From positions 1 to 64,000 of the forward strand of contig MWCT01000002.1 of the NCBI GenBank assembly GCA_002070185.1: a DNA stretch of 64,000 bases, read 5' to 3'. The DNA is from a candidate division BRC1 bacterium ADurb.Bin183 (GTDB taxonomy: Bacteria; Sumerlaeota; Sumerlaeia; MWCT01). The notes under the pieces were generated by a model. That model ran no database searches. It saw only the letters and a list, made by a program, of their open reading frames with translations, and was not told where the DNA came from. Each line of letters begins with the position of its first letter. The stretch's first letter is position 1. This document shows, piece by piece, positions 27,842-37,277 of this stretch. The position numbers and the translations under genes were made by a program.

Positions 27842-29329
27842 ATGGCTGAATTAAAAATGGAAACGCTTGTTTCTCTGTGCAAACGGCGCGGGATTATATT
27901 CCCCGGCAGCGACCTTTATAGCGGATTGGGCGGCACGTTTGATTATGGTCCAATCGGCGTGGAGTTGAAGAACAACGTCAAGAAGGCGTGGTGGCGCTCG
28001 GTGGTTTATGAGCGTAATGATATCGAAGGGCTTGACGCTGCAATTTTGATGCATCCGCGAACGTGGGTCGCATCGGGTCATGTTGAAGGCTTTACCGATC
28101 CTTTGGTGGACTGCAAGGTGTGCAAAAAACGTTTTCGCGCCGACCATGTTGAGGAGAAAGATTTTTTTGCCTTTAAGATTTTTATTCAAGGCGAAGGCGA
28201 CACGTGGGATGAGACCGGGCAGATAATTTATGCCGAAAGCAAAAAGGCGGCAAAGGCGTTATTGCAAACGTGTTCAGCATCTTTGCCGAGCGGCAAAAAC
28301 GTCCGCGTTGAGCAGGCGGAAGGGCAACCGTTTCATGGCAAGCGTTGCCCCGAATGCGGAGGCGAATTGACCGAGCCTCGCAATTTCAATCTTATGTTCA
28401 AGACATTTGTGGGTCCTGTGGAAGAGGATGCGGCAACGGTTTATCTGCGCCCGGAAACCGCGCAGGGAATTTTTGTCAATTTCCCAGCTATCATGGATAC
28501 GATGCGGCGCAAGCTGCCTTTTGGGATTGCGCAGATAGGCAAATCATTCCGCAACGAAATCACGCCGCGCAATTTCATCTTCCGCACCCGAGAGTTCGAG
28601 CAGATGGAGATTGAATTTTTTTGCAAACCGGGCACTGATGTGGAGTGGTATGAATACTGGGTCAACGAGCGGTATAACTGGTATCGGCGATTTGGAATCC
28701 GCGCGGAAAATCTGCGCCTCCGTCCGCATGAAAAAACCGAGCTTGCGCATTATGCCCGCGCATGCAAGGACGTTGAATATAAATTCCCCATCGGTTGGTC
28801 AGAGTTGGAGGGAATTGCAAACCGCGGAAATTTTGATCTGACGCAACATCAGACTTTTTCAGGCAAAGACCTCACTTATTTTGACGAGGAGTCGCGCGAG
28901 CGTTACATCCCTTATGTCATCGAGCCTTCAGGGGGAGTGGATCGCACAACGCTGGCGTTTCTCGCAGATGCCTATCGCGAAGAAACTGTGCGAGATCGGC
29001 AACGGGTTGTGCTGGCGCTGCATCCATTTCTGGCGCCGGTCAAGGCGGCGGTATTCCCGCTGTTAGCGAACCGTCCGGAGATTGTCGAAACAGCGCGCAA
29101 GATTGCCATGGATCTCAAAAAGGAATTTTACACGGTTTACGACGATACGGCAGCCATTGGCAAACTCTATCGTCGGCAGGATGAAATCGGCACGCCTTTT
29201 TGCATAACTGTTGACGTGGAGACGTTGGCGGATCAAGCTGTTACAATCCGCGACCGCGACTCTATGGAACAGGAACGCATCGCCATTGATAAAGTTGCGG
29301 TTCGGTTACACGAAAAGTTTAAGATATAA
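27842..29329 (+). CDS. glyQS: Glycyl-tRNA synthetase, alpha2 type
   Basis: 495 residues. This is the single-chain eukaryote/archaea-like class II enzyme, not the bacterial alpha2beta2 type. Landmarks: GIIFPGSDLYSGLGGTFDYGPIG at the N-terminus (positions about 17-39), zinc-type CKVC and CPECG pairs, class II motif 2 YLRPETAQGIFVNF and the anticodon-binding domain at the end (LALHPFLAPVKAAVFPL, about 396-412). It charges tRNA-Gly. Co-directional with the M16-like gene 16 bp upstream. Its 3' end overlaps the convergent mutY gene by 11 bp. Confidence 0.97.
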   Translation: MAELKMETLVSLCKRRGIIFPGSDLYSGLGGTFDYGPIGVELKNNVKKAWWRSVVYERNDIEGLDAAILMHPRTWVASGHVEGFTDPLVDCKVCKKRFRADHVEEKDFFAFKIFIQGEGDTWDETGQIIYAESKKAAKALLQTCSASLPSGKNVRVEQAEGQPFHGKRCPECGGELTEPRNFNLMFKTFVGPVEEDAATVYLRPETAQGIFVNFPAIMDTMRRKLPFGIAQIGKSFRNEITPRNFIFRTREFEQMEIEFFCKPGTDVEWYEYWVNERYNWYRRFGIRAENLRLRPHEKTELAHYARACKDVEYKFPIGWSELEGIANRGNFDLTQHQTFSGKDLTYFDEESRERYIPYVIEPSGGVDRTTLAFLADAYREETVRDRQRVVLALHPFLAPVKAAVFPLLANRPEIVETARKIAMDLKKEFYTVYDDTAAIGKLYRRQDEIGTPFCITVDVETLADQAVTIRDRDSMEQERIAIDKVAVRLHEKFKI

Positions 29330-30335
29330 AATTATCCAAGATTTTGCGATGCTGCGACGGGAAAGGATATTGATTGAGGGCGGAGATTTTAACCCAGATT
29401 AACCCTTTTTGTTTTATTGGCGATAATGGCTCAACCGTATAAACCATCGGCGCGAGGCGGTCGCGGTATCGGGTATAATGATGGATGCGTTCGGGGAGGG
29501 CTTTTAAGAAACGCCCTTTGCCGCCTGTTATTTCAAAGATAAAATCTTTTGCTTTTTTGCGCGATGTAAAATCGGGCAGCACCCACATATTTTTCCATAG
29601 CCCCTCCTTTTTTTGACGGATTAAAATTTTTTGTTCGTGGATAAGGAGCAGCAAGATGGATTTTTTTTCGATGAGCGGGCGCGCGGAGTAGCCCGGAATT
29701 TTTTCCGTTAAGTTCTGAGCGAAGGCAACGCAATCTTTTTTGAGCGGGCAATTTTTGCAAATCGGATTTTCAAGGAGGCAAACCGTTTGCCCCAATTCCA
29801 TGAGGGCTTCGTTGAAATCGCCGGCGCGGCGCGGCGGCAAGACGTCTGACAACCAGTCGAATAAATATTTTTCGCTACTGCTCTCCCACTTTTCAAGACC
29901 AAACAGTCGGCGTCCCACCTTGCGGACGTTGGCGTCAATCAACGGAATCGGTTTGCCGAAGACGATGCTCAAAATTGCCGCGGCGGTGTATTTGCCGATG
30001 CCGGGCAGGCGGAGCAAATCGCGTTCATTCTCTGGCATCGTGCTGTTGAAATCTTTCACGATTATTTGAGCTGTTTTGAGAATATTTCGAGCGCGGCTAT
30101 AATAGCCCAGCCCCTCCCATTGCCGCAAAACCTCCGCCTCGGTTGCGGTTGCCAGCGTTTGAACATCGGGAAATCGTTTCATCCATTTTTCAAAATAAGG
30201 GATAACTGTTTTAAGCGCGGTCTGCTGCAACATGATTTCCGAAATCCATACGGAATAGGACGAGCGATTTTTTCGCCAAGGCAGGTCGCGCCGATTTCGA
30301 CGAAACCATGAAAGAAGGCGCGATGATATTTTCAT
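29319..30335 (-). CDS. mutY: A/G-specific adenine DNA glycosylase MutY
   Basis: 338 residues. The catalytic Glu33 lies in SEIMLQQT, the helix-hairpin-helix in LPGIGKYTA (110-118), the catalytic Asp134 in LIDANV, and the 4Fe-4S ligands C186, C193, C196 and C202 have the C-x6-C-x2-C-x5-C spacing. The C-terminal third is a NUDIX-like 8-oxoG recognition domain. MutY removes adenine mispaired with 8-oxoguanine. Its start overlaps the stop of the B12-binding radical SAM gene (ATGA). Confidence 0.96.
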   Translation of the reverse strand: MKISSRLLSWFRRNRRDLPWRKNRSSYSVWISEIMLQQTALKTVIPYFEKWMKRFPDVQTLATATEAEVLRQWEGLGYYSRARNILKTAQIIVKDFNSTMPENERDLLRLPGIGKYTAAAILSIVFGKPIPLIDANVRKVGRRLFGLEKWESSSEKYLFDWLSDVLPPRRAGDFNEALMELGQTVCLLENPICKNCPLKKDCVAFAQNLTEKIPGYSARPLIEKKSILLLLIHEQKILIRQKKEGLWKNMWVLPDFTSRKKAKDFIFEITGGKGRFLKALPERIHHYTRYRDRLAPMVYTVEPLSPIKQKGLIWVKISALNQYPFPSQHRKILDNFIS

Positions 30336-31753
30336 TTTCTTTTTAATCTGGCGGCAAGGCGCACAAGCCGCGAGCCTTTGAGGGCGTCGAGTTCCGCGCG
30401 CATTGCGCGTTCGCGGGCTCGGCTGCGTTGCAAATCAACGCCCATTTTGTGAACCTTCCCCCGCAGATTGATTTCGGTTGCAAGCCGATAGAACTCTTCA
30501 TAAAAAGCCGTAAATTCCTCAACTGGCATCGTTTCGCACAAATAGGGATCGCGGCTCATATCTAAATGCTCGACATCAACAATGTATCGAGTCCAGTCCA
30601 TATCGTCTGAGACAAGTCCGCGGCTTTTGGCATAATCCCAGACACGTGTGCCGGGGGGCGCTTGCAAAGGTCCCATTGAGCATCGGTGGAGTTTTTCCTT
30701 GTTGCGTTCGATGAAGGCGCGGGTTTGTTCCATCTGCTCTCTTGTCTCATGCGGGGCGCCGATAATCACATTTGCGCCGATGGAGATATTTTTTGCGGCG
30801 AGGAGATCTATGGCGCGTTGGTTTTTTTCCGGTGTGGCGTTTTTTTTGTTGTAATAGTCGAGGATTGGCTGCGTATTGGCTTCAAAACCGAAATCAACGT
30901 AATGAAAATTCAAATCGGCAAGCAAGTCGGCGACCTCTTCGTCAATCAAGTCAACGCGGGCATAAGTGCGGAATAGGATGTCCCTGTGAAGGTTCCGCTC
31001 TTTCATTAGCGCGCATATTTTTTTGAATCGCGGTAGGTTGCCAATAAAAAGATCATCAAAGAAAAAAATTTCATTTGGATTAAAATCCGCCCGAATGTGT
31101 TCTATTTCGCGGATGACATATTCCGGCGAGAAGAAGCGGACTTTTTTTCGCCAGTGCACCGGCGCTGAGCAAAAGGTGCAATCATAAGGGCAGCCGCGCG
31201 AGGTTATGATATGCGCTTCTTCAGAAAGCGGCACCGCCCAATCCTCGCCCAACATTTTTCGGTCAGGGAATGGGAGGATGTCAATATCGGGGATGAGGTC
31301 TCGCGGAGGGTTAATTACAACGCCTTTTTCTCCATGATAACAAATGCCCGCCACATCCGCAAGGCGCTGAACGGGATTTTTTGATTTGTAATGAATTTTG
31401 ATAAGTTCGGCAACGGTGAGTTCGCCTTCGCCCAGAATGCCGACGTCAAAGCAATCGGGAAGCGTGTGGGGCAGGGCGGTGATATGTGTGCCGCCTATCC
31501 ATACGGGAATCCCGAGCGCGTTTTTGATATCTCCGGCAAAGGCGACAGCGGCGCTGAAATTCTCGGTGGCGGAGGAAATGCCGACGACATCCGGTTTCCA
31601 ATCTATTAATTTTTGTTCCTGGCGAAAGAAAGCGACTTCGCAAAACCAGCAATTATTTTTTACCCACGCGCCGATGGAGCCCAGTCCCAAAGGCGGCATG
31701 GAATACTGGTAAGGTTTTTCATGAAGGTAGCTGCAATAAAGGGCAAATTTCAT
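30332..31753 (-). CDS. B12-binding domain radical SAM protein
   Basis: 473 residues. An N-terminal cobalamin-binding-like Rossmann domain (about 1-125, PPLGLGSIGAW and IGGTH) precedes the radical SAM core with C188, C192 and C195 (RGCPYDCTFC). Residues about 395-450 are a helical extension, and the tail (LKGSRLVRLAARLKRK, about 458-473) resembles the basic end seen on some polysaccharide-related enzymes. Members of this broad class methylate or rearrange lipids, antibiotics and cell-surface compounds, and the substrate cannot be read here. Translationally coupled to mutY, with which it shares no obvious function; 27 bp after efp. Confidence 0.82.
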   Translation of the reverse strand: MKFALYCSYLHEKPYQYSMPPLGLGSIGAWVKNNCWFCEVAFFRQEQKLIDWKPDVVGISSATENFSAAVAFAGDIKNALGIPVWIGGTHITALPHTLPDCFDVGILGEGELTVAELIKIHYKSKNPVQRLADVAGICYHGEKGVVINPPRDLIPDIDILPFPDRKMLGEDWAVPLSEEAHIITSRGCPYDCTFCSAPVHWRKKVRFFSPEYVIREIEHIRADFNPNEIFFFDDLFIGNLPRFKKICALMKERNLHRDILFRTYARVDLIDEEVADLLADLNFHYVDFGFEANTQPILDYYNKKNATPEKNQRAIDLLAAKNISIGANVIIGAPHETREQMEQTRAFIERNKEKLHRCSMGPLQAPPGTRVWDYAKSRGLVSDDMDWTRYIVDVEHLDMSRDPYLCETMPVEEFTAFYEEFYRLATEINLRGKVHKMGVDLQRSRARERAMRAELDALKGSRLVRLAARLKRK

Positions 31754-31780
31754 TTTTGTTTTATGCAGGCGAAGAGCGTT

Positions 31781-32344
31781 TCAAACTCTTTCCACATATT
31801 CGCCGGTTTCGGTATTGATGCGGATTCGATCCCCGTTTTTGATGAAAAGTGGGACTTTAACGGTGGCGCCGGAATCTATGATGGCGTCCTTCATAACGTT
31901 TGTGGCTGTGTTGCCTTTAACGGCGTCGTGAGTTTCTATCACGTCGAAATCCATCTTGAGCGGGAGTTCGATGCCGATCACCTCGCCGTCTAAAACACAA
32001 GCGCGCACGGTGACGCCTTCTTTGAGGAAATCAGCCGCGTCGCCAACTGTTGCAGCAAGAAGGCTCGCCTGATCATAGGTCTCGCCATCCATGAAAACAT
32101 AGCTGTCAATTTCTTTATAAAGATACTGATAATTGCGATATTCAGCATCCGCCATTTCAACCTGTTCGGTGGAACGGAATGTTTTTTCTGTCACTTTTCC
32201 GGAGACGATATGTTTGAGTTTTGTGGAAACGCGACCTCTTCCGCGTCCCATCGCCATTTTGGAAAATTCAACTACAACCCAGACTTCGCCATCGAGCAGA
32301 ATGCGGTAGCCATTCCGCAGCATGGTTGGAGAGATCATGGACAT
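31781..32344 (-). CDS. efp: Translation elongation factor P, arginine type
   Basis: 187 residues, three beta-barrel domains. The YVFMD.ETYDQ stretch, GDAADFLKEG and the C-terminal VPLFIKNGDRIRINTETGEYV are standard EF-P. In the domain I loop the usual PGKGG is GRGRG, so position 34 is Arg instead of Lys. Lys34-type factors are beta-lysylated; Arg-type factors in other bacteria are rhamnosylated by EarP, and no earP-like gene is in the window. EF-P relieves ribosome stalling at polyproline, and this region encodes several proline-rich proteins (FtsZ linker, FtsI tail, MurE N-terminus). The ATG at 32344 follows AGAGGTG; a GTG at 32353 is less likely. Confidence 0.95.
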   Translation of the reverse strand: MSMISPTMLRNGYRILLDGEVWVVVEFSKMAMGRGRGRVSTKLKHIVSGKVTEKTFRSTEQVEMADAEYRNYQYLYKEIDSYVFMDGETYDQASLLAATVGDAADFLKEGVTVRACVLDGEVIGIELPLKMDFDVIETHDAVKGNTATNVMKDAIIDSGATVKVPLFIKNGDRIRINTETGEYVERV

Positions 32345-32679
32345 CGAACGCACCTCTTGAAAAAAAATTTGATGGCTTCTTGCCTTTTAATGACAAAAAA
32401 GCGAAATAGAATCCATGCATGGGCGTATTATTGTCAATATGATTCAAATCATGTTTCGGCGCACAATGAAAAAGTCTCCTTCAAAAAATCAAGGTTCGCA
32501 AAAAAGTTTATAGTATAGAAAAGTTTTATTTCAAAACGTCAAATCTATGTCAAAATAATTCGTTTTCATCTCGAATGTTTTATGAATATTTTCTTGCATC
32601 GCAGGAATGCCTTTGGATAATCATCTTCGCTTTTATCTTTGGCAGTAATTTTTCAAATGAATCGAGTTCATTTTTTTAT
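32345..32679. other. Divergent control region between efp and dnaJ
   Basis: 335 bp without a gene. TATAGT near 32509 and AATAAT near 32555 could be -10 boxes for dnaJ, but neither has a good -35. Short palindromes are present (CCATGCATGG near 32413, ATGATT-CA-AATCAT near 32439). I found no CIRCE element (TTAGCACTC-N9-GAGTGCTAA) and no sigma-32-like promoter, so heat-shock control is not evident. Confidence 0.55.
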
Positions 32680-33828
32680 ATGGCAAAACGAGATTATTAC
32701 GAAATTCTGGGCGTCGCGCGCGATGCCGATGAGACGACGATAAAAAAGGCTTTTCGTCAGATTGCCAAGAAGCACCATCCCGACCGAAACCCTGGAAGCA
32801 AGGAAGACGCGGAGGAAAAATTCAAAGAAGCCTCCGAGGCGTATGAGATTTTATCAGATCCTGAAAAACGCGCCCTTTATGATCGTTATGGGCACGAAGG
32901 CGTAAAATCCACATTTGGTCATGGCGGAGGATTTTCTTGGAATGATTTTTCCCACTTCGGCGATTTTGAGGATATCTTTGGAGATTTGTTAGGCTCCTTC
33001 TTCGGCGGCGGATTCGGCGGACGCCGCAGCCGGCAAGCGGCCAACCGCGGACGCAACATCCGCATCCGCTACACTCTTACCATTGAAGAGGCGTTCAACG
33101 GTAAAGAAGAAGAGATTAACGTCAAAAGGCTTGTCGTTTGTGAAAAATGCGGCGGTTCGGGTCTGGGCGAAGGCGGCAAATTGAAGACCTGCCCCCGTTG
33201 CCATGGAAGCGGACAGCTGCGCGCGGTTCAGGGCTTTTTCAGTCTGACCACACCGTGCGACCATTGTCACGGCGGGGGCAAAATTATTGATAAACCATGC
33301 AACGAATGCGGCGGAGATGGACGCGTTCACAAAAAGACGCCGTTAAAAATCAAAATCCCAAAAGGCGTGGATAACGGGATGGAGCTGGTCATTCGCGGCG
33401 AGGGCGAGGCGGGACCGAACAATGGACCGGCAGGCGATTTGTTGGTTGCCCTTGAAGTTGAGGAGCATCCTTTTTTTAAGCGAAGGAATGACGATATTAT
33501 TTGCGAGATGCCGATATCATTTGCGCAGGCGGCGCTTGGCGGGGAGATTACAGTCCCCACGCTTCACGGTCCGGAAAAATTAAAGATTCCAGCAGGGACG
33601 CAGACTCATGCGATTCTTCGCTTAAAAGACAAAGGCATGCCCCGCAATGAATCTGCATTTGGAGACCAGTATGTCCAGGTTATTATTAAAACTCCCAAGA
33701 AACTATCTCAACGTCAAAAAGAGATACTGCAGGAATTTGCGGCTGATGAGGAAAATTATGCCCCCAACTCCAATGAAAAAGGATTCTTTGGGCGTTTTAA
33801 GGATTCCCTCAGCGAGATGTTCCAATAA
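32680..33828 (+). CDS. dnaJ: Chaperone DnaJ
   Basis: 382 residues. The J domain carries HPD at 33-35; a Gly/Phe-rich region (about 79-117) follows; four CxxCxGxG zinc repeats use C154/157, C171/174, C193/196 and C207/210; then the C-terminal substrate-binding domains. DnaJ stimulates DnaK's ATPase. The start [11 protein letters not shown] at 32680 is the family N-terminus; an in-frame ATG 35 codons upstream would add a hydrophobic stretch that DnaJ does not have. The ribosome binding site is weak. No dnaK or grpE is adjacent. Confidence 0.97.
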   Translation: MAKRDYYEILGVARDADETTIKKAFRQIAKKHHPDRNPGSKEDAEEKFKEASEAYEILSDPEKRALYDRYGHEGVKSTFGHGGGFSWNDFSHFGDFEDIFGDLLGSFFGGGFGGRRSRQAANRGRNIRIRYTLTIEEAFNGKEEEINVKRLVVCEKCGGSGLGEGGKLKTCPRCHGSGQLRAVQGFFSLTTPCDHCHGGGKIIDKPCNECGGDGRVHKKTPLKIKIPKGVDNGMELVIRGEGEAGPNNGPAGDLLVALEVEEHPFFKRRNDDIICEMPISFAQAALGGEITVPTLHGPEKLKIPAGTQTHAILRLKDKGMPRNESAFGDQYVQVIIKTPKKLSQRQKEILQEFAADEENYAPNSNEKGFFGRFKDSLSEMFQ

Positions 33829-33830
33829 TA

Positions 33831-35522
33831 ATGGATAATGGACAATTTATGAAATCTGAAACATTCCAACCCAAACTCAAAGCGTTTGCACTTGGCGGCA
33901 TCGGCGAGATTGGCATGAATGCATTTGTTCTGGAATATCAGGATGATATCATTCTGATAGACTGCGGTCAGATGACGCCTGAATCGGAGATGCCCGGAAT
34001 TGATTTGGTGATTCCCGACTTTAGCTATATTCTGGAAAACAAAGAAAAGGTTCGCGGTATAATTCTAACGCATGGGCATGAAGACCACATTGGCGCGCTG
34101 CCGTATATTTTGCAGGAAATTTCAGCGCCGGTATTTGGGACGCCGCTGACGTTGGGGCTTGTCCGCGTCAAACTTCAAGAATTCAATCTGAACGGTAAGG
34201 CGCAGTTAGTTGAAATCACCCCCCGCTCCCCTATCAGCCTCGGCGCATTTTATATCATCCCCTACCGCGTGACGCACAGCGTGGCAGATGCTATAGGGTT
34301 TGCGATTGAAACGCCGCTGGGCAATGTCCTTTTTTCTGGGGATTATAAATTTGATCCAAACCCTCATGCGGGGGAATATTTTGATTTCTTCACGGTCTCT
34401 TCTTATGCGGAAAAAGGCGTTCTTGCGCTTTTTGCGGATAGCACCAATGTGGAGCGGCAGGGCAATGCGCCATCGGAAATCAATGTGACAGCGACTCTGG
34501 ACCGCCTTTTTCGGGAGGCAGAATCCACAGTGGTTGTTTCCGCTTTTGCGTCATCCATCTACCGCATTCAGACCATCATAAATCTGGCGGAAAAGTATGA
34601 TCGTTATATTTTTGTGACCGGTCTGAATATGGTTCGCAATATCAATATGGCGCGGGATTTGGGTTATCTTAATGTTACTGATGGTCGGTTGCGCGATTTG
34701 AAGGATATAGAGGACGTGCCGCCCCGGAGACGTCTCCTCCTTTCAACCGGCAGCCAAGGAGAGTCGCTCTCGGTTATGTCCCGCCTTGCGCTGGATGATT
34801 ATAAATGGATGAAGCTGAAACCGGGGGACACGGTTATTATTTCCGCGCGATTGATTCCCGGCAATGCGTTGGATATTTTGCAAATGATAAACCATTTCAG
34901 CGATCGCGAAGCTAATGTTTACTATGAGGGGATCGAAAATGTTCATGCCTCCGGTCACGCTTATCGGGATGATATGAAACATCTGATTCAGATTGCCCGA
35001 CCGCGATATTTGATTCCCATACACGGGGAATCCCGCCATCTGCGGGCGCACAGGGCGCTGGCGCTGGAATTGGGAATGGATGATAAGAATATATTTATTC
35101 TTAAAAATGGACTCCCCGTTGAATTTGACGGCGCAAAGGCGCAGGTAGGGGAAAGAATTCCGACCGGGCGCGTGCTTGTGGATGGCAAAGGAGTGGGGGA
35201 TGTGGACAAGGATGTTCTTCGCGAGCGGTTGCATCTTTCGCAAGATGGGATGCTGATTGCGATTCTGGCAATTTCGCGCAAGACGGGCGAGCTTGCCGCC
35301 GATCCTTATATCGTCACGCGCGGTTTTGTTTTCGTGGATGAGAGCGAGGAGCTTCTTAATCGCGCCAAAAAGGTGGTTCTTCAGGCGTTTATGGAATGCG
35401 GATGCAAGACGCGGGATGATTGGAGCGAGGTTAAAGAAGAAGTGCGGCGAGCGCTCAAAAAATTCATCAAGGTTGAGACCGCCCGCTTCCCCATGATCCT
35501 GCCAGTGGTCATCGAAATTTGA
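33831..35522 (+). CDS. rnj: Ribonuclease J
   Basis: 563 residues. The metallo-beta-lactamase core has THGHEDHIGA (zinc ligands at 81-86), the beta-CASP insertion follows (about 200-380), and the HGESRHLRAH motif lies near residue 400 before the C-terminal domain. RNase J degrades and matures RNA as a 5' exonuclease and endonuclease. It begins 3 bases after the dnaJ stop, so the two are co-transcribed; an ATG at 33849 is an alternative start. Its presence, with no RNase E seen here, fits a lineage outside the classical proteobacterial pattern. Confidence 0.95.
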   Translation: MDNGQFMKSETFQPKLKAFALGGIGEIGMNAFVLEYQDDIILIDCGQMTPESEMPGIDLVIPDFSYILENKEKVRGIILTHGHEDHIGALPYILQEISAPVFGTPLTLGLVRVKLQEFNLNGKAQLVEITPRSPISLGAFYIIPYRVTHSVADAIGFAIETPLGNVLFSGDYKFDPNPHAGEYFDFFTVSSYAEKGVLALFADSTNVERQGNAPSEINVTATLDRLFREAESTVVVSAFASSIYRIQTIINLAEKYDRYIFVTGLNMVRNINMARDLGYLNVTDGRLRDLKDIEDVPPRRRLLLSTGSQGESLSVMSRLALDDYKWMKLKPGDTVIISARLIPGNALDILQMINHFSDREANVYYEGIENVHASGHAYRDDMKHLIQIARPRYLIPIHGESRHLRAHRALALELGMDDKNIFILKNGLPVEFDGAKAQVGERIPTGRVLVDGKGVGDVDKDVLRERLHLSQDGMLIAILAISRKTGELAADPYIVTRGFVFVDESEELLNRAKKVVLQAFMECGCKTRDDWSEVKEEVRRALKKFIKVETARFPMILPVVIEI

Positions 35523-35526
35523 TTCA

Positions 35527-36948
35527 TTATACGCTCGCCTTAGATTTGGCGCCCTCCGTTGGGATGAACTGAATAGACGTAGGCGGCATCTCAATCACCC
35601 GCATCTTCTTCCATTTCCCTCCTCGATAGCGAAAGAGAAATACAATCCCCACAAACGCCACATAAAACGTGAAAAATGACCACGGAATAAAGATGCTTGT
35701 TTTGTATACAACGCAAGACAAATAGGTGGGAATTATCACCAAAAATGCGGAGCTAATTAGCGAGACCCACATGATGAAACGCGTATCGCCCGCGCCGCGA
35801 ATGGCTGAGCAAAATATGACATTCAATGAATCAAAGAAGCTGAATAACGCAACAAAAAGGAGCAATGTCCGACTCAGTTTTTGAATCTCCGCAAGAATTT
35901 GCGGGTTTTCCTTTGACCCGTAAATCTTGATGTAAAGGTCTGGGGTAAAGATGTAGGACAACGCGATGATGCTCATATAGGTTATGGTTATAGCAAAAAT
36001 TCGGTTCACGCACCTTGCCGCAATTTCCGGCTGATTGCGTCCGAGATATTGTCCAACTAGCGTGGAGGCTGCGATGCCGAAGCCTATCATTGGCATAAAG
36101 GCGATGGTGTTGATGTTAAAGGCGATATTCGACGCCGCCAATTCAACTGCGCCCAGACGCCCCACCAACAAAACAAAAAGGGTGAACGCCGCAATATCCA
36201 AAAGCAATTGCATGCCATTGGGCAAACCATAGCGCAAAAGCCGCCATAAAAGTTTTGGAACAAGTTTGTAGGCTTTAAGGGCATTATATTTCAGACGGTT
36301 TTCTTTGCGGAAATAAAGAGCCATGAAAATGAACGCGGAAAGCACAATGGCAACATTCGTTGCGTAGGCGGCGCCCTCTATTCCACATCTGGGCAGCCCC
36401 CATTTGCCGAATATCCATGCATAATCCAAAATGATGTTCAATCCTGTGCAGCTTACATTCACAATCATAACCTCCTTCGTCCGTCCCAAACCGATAAAAA
36501 AACTCGAAAAAACGGAGGCAAGAAGGCTGAAGACATAGCCGAAGCATAAGATTCTAAAATAGGACGCTTCCAACTGAGGCAGATTGCCCGGATGGTTGAT
36601 GAGTTGAAATATCGGCAGGGCAAAGGGGATTACAGACATCAGGCAGAGTCCCGCTACAAGGGCAAACCATGCCCCCTGCCATACAATCGGACCGATGCGC
36701 TCATATTGCTTTGCTCCATAATATTGGGCGACGAATGTGGAGACATAGGAGGCGGGTCCAAGAAAGAGGCACAAGAGCGCAAAGTTGGAAATACCGCCCG
36801 GCAACCCCGCCGCCAGCGCCTCTTCCGAATACCAGCTCAAAAAAATGCGGTCTGTGAAATGCATGAGCGTCGTTGAGCCGGTTGAGATGACCAGCGGCAA
36901 CGAAATCGAAAAAATTTCCTTATAGGAACCTGAATCAGCGTTAATCAT
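35527..36948 (-). CDS. MATE family efflux transporter
   Basis: 473 residues, twelve predicted membrane helices in two similar halves. PLVISTGSTTLMHFTDRIFLSW, YYGAKQ, GLGRTKEVM, QYLGRNQPE and IRGAGDTRF are the usual MATE loop motifs (the longest of these spans residues 18-39). It should export cationic drugs or dyes by Na+ or H+ exchange. Substrate unknown. Convergent with the RNase J gene, whose stop lies 4 bp away. No ribosome binding site is evident before the ATG. Confidence 0.93.
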   Translation of the reverse strand: MINADSGSYKEIFSISLPLVISTGSTTLMHFTDRIFLSWYSEEALAAGLPGGISNFALLCLFLGPASYVSTFVAQYYGAKQYERIGPIVWQGAWFALVAGLCLMSVIPFALPIFQLINHPGNLPQLEASYFRILCFGYVFSLLASVFSSFFIGLGRTKEVMIVNVSCTGLNIILDYAWIFGKWGLPRCGIEGAAYATNVAIVLSAFIFMALYFRKENRLKYNALKAYKLVPKLLWRLLRYGLPNGMQLLLDIAAFTLFVLLVGRLGAVELAASNIAFNINTIAFMPMIGFGIAASTLVGQYLGRNQPEIAARCVNRIFAITITYMSIIALSYIFTPDLYIKIYGSKENPQILAEIQKLSRTLLLFVALFSFFDSLNVIFCSAIRGAGDTRFIMWVSLISSAFLVIIPTYLSCVVYKTSIFIPWSFFTFYVAFVGIVFLFRYRGGKWKKMRVIEMPPTSIQFIPTEGAKSKASV

Positions 36949-36995
36949 TAAACGACAATCCTTATCCGATACGTGGAATTGTCCAGCATAAAAAA

Positions 36996-37072
36996 CTCCC
37001 GAATATCTATTGCATTAAATGACGTTGCCTTCATCTACATCTTTTTACCGAACAAATAGATTTATTCGGGAG
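36996..37072 (+). promoter_or_regulatory. Hairpin covering the ribosome binding site of the small lipoprotein gene
   Basis: CTCCCGAATA (36996-37005) is the exact complement of TATTCGGGAG (37063-37072). The stem continues with TCTATT (37006-37011) against AATAGA (37055-37060) after a 2-base bulge, around a loop of 43 bases. The right arm includes the GGGAG that serves as Shine-Dalgarno for the ATG at 37081. In the plus-strand RNA the site would be closed unless the stem opens. It could also act on DNA as an operator or in the minus-strand leader of the MATE gene. Confidence 0.5.
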
Positions 37073-37080
37073 AGATAAAA

Positions 37081-37218
37081 ATGAAAAGGGCTTTGTTTGT
37101 GTTGTTTGCGTTGGCTATATTGACCGGGTGCGCCGCGCATCGGATGGAAATCAAAACGAGAGATGATTGTATGATTAACATGTCTAAATTAGATGATGCG
37201 ACCGAACAGCGCTCTTGA
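37081..37218 (+). CDS. Small predicted lipoprotein, 45 residues
   Basis: A short reading frame with clear coding features: GGGAGAG eight bases before the ATG and a signal peptide MKRALFVLFALAILTGC with a good lipobox (LTGC, Cys17). The mature part is only 29 residues, is hydrophilic and contains Cys30, so it could form a disulfide or be a remnant of a longer lipoprotein. No homologue recognised. It lies alone on the plus strand between two minus-strand genes, and its ribosome binding site is inside the hairpin described above. Entericidin-like toxins and small envelope-stress lipoproteins have this size, but nothing else supports such a role. Confidence 0.55.
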   Translation: MKRALFVLFALAILTGCAAHRMEIKTRDDCMINMSKLDDATEQRS

Positions 37219-37277
37219 GAATAATTTGAAGACACGCTCGCACGCGCCACGAAATAGCGTTGCGCCGTTTTTTGCTG

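Noticed and set aside
32575..32679. 35-codon hydrophobic N-terminal extension of DnaJ
   Set aside because: DnaJ has no such extension, the ATG at 32680 gives the standard N-terminus, and the stretch reads like a non-coding spacer.
32345..32679. CIRCE or heat-shock promoter ahead of dnaJ
   Set aside because: I looked for the TTAGCACTC dyad and for CTTGAA/CCCCAT-type boxes and did not find them.
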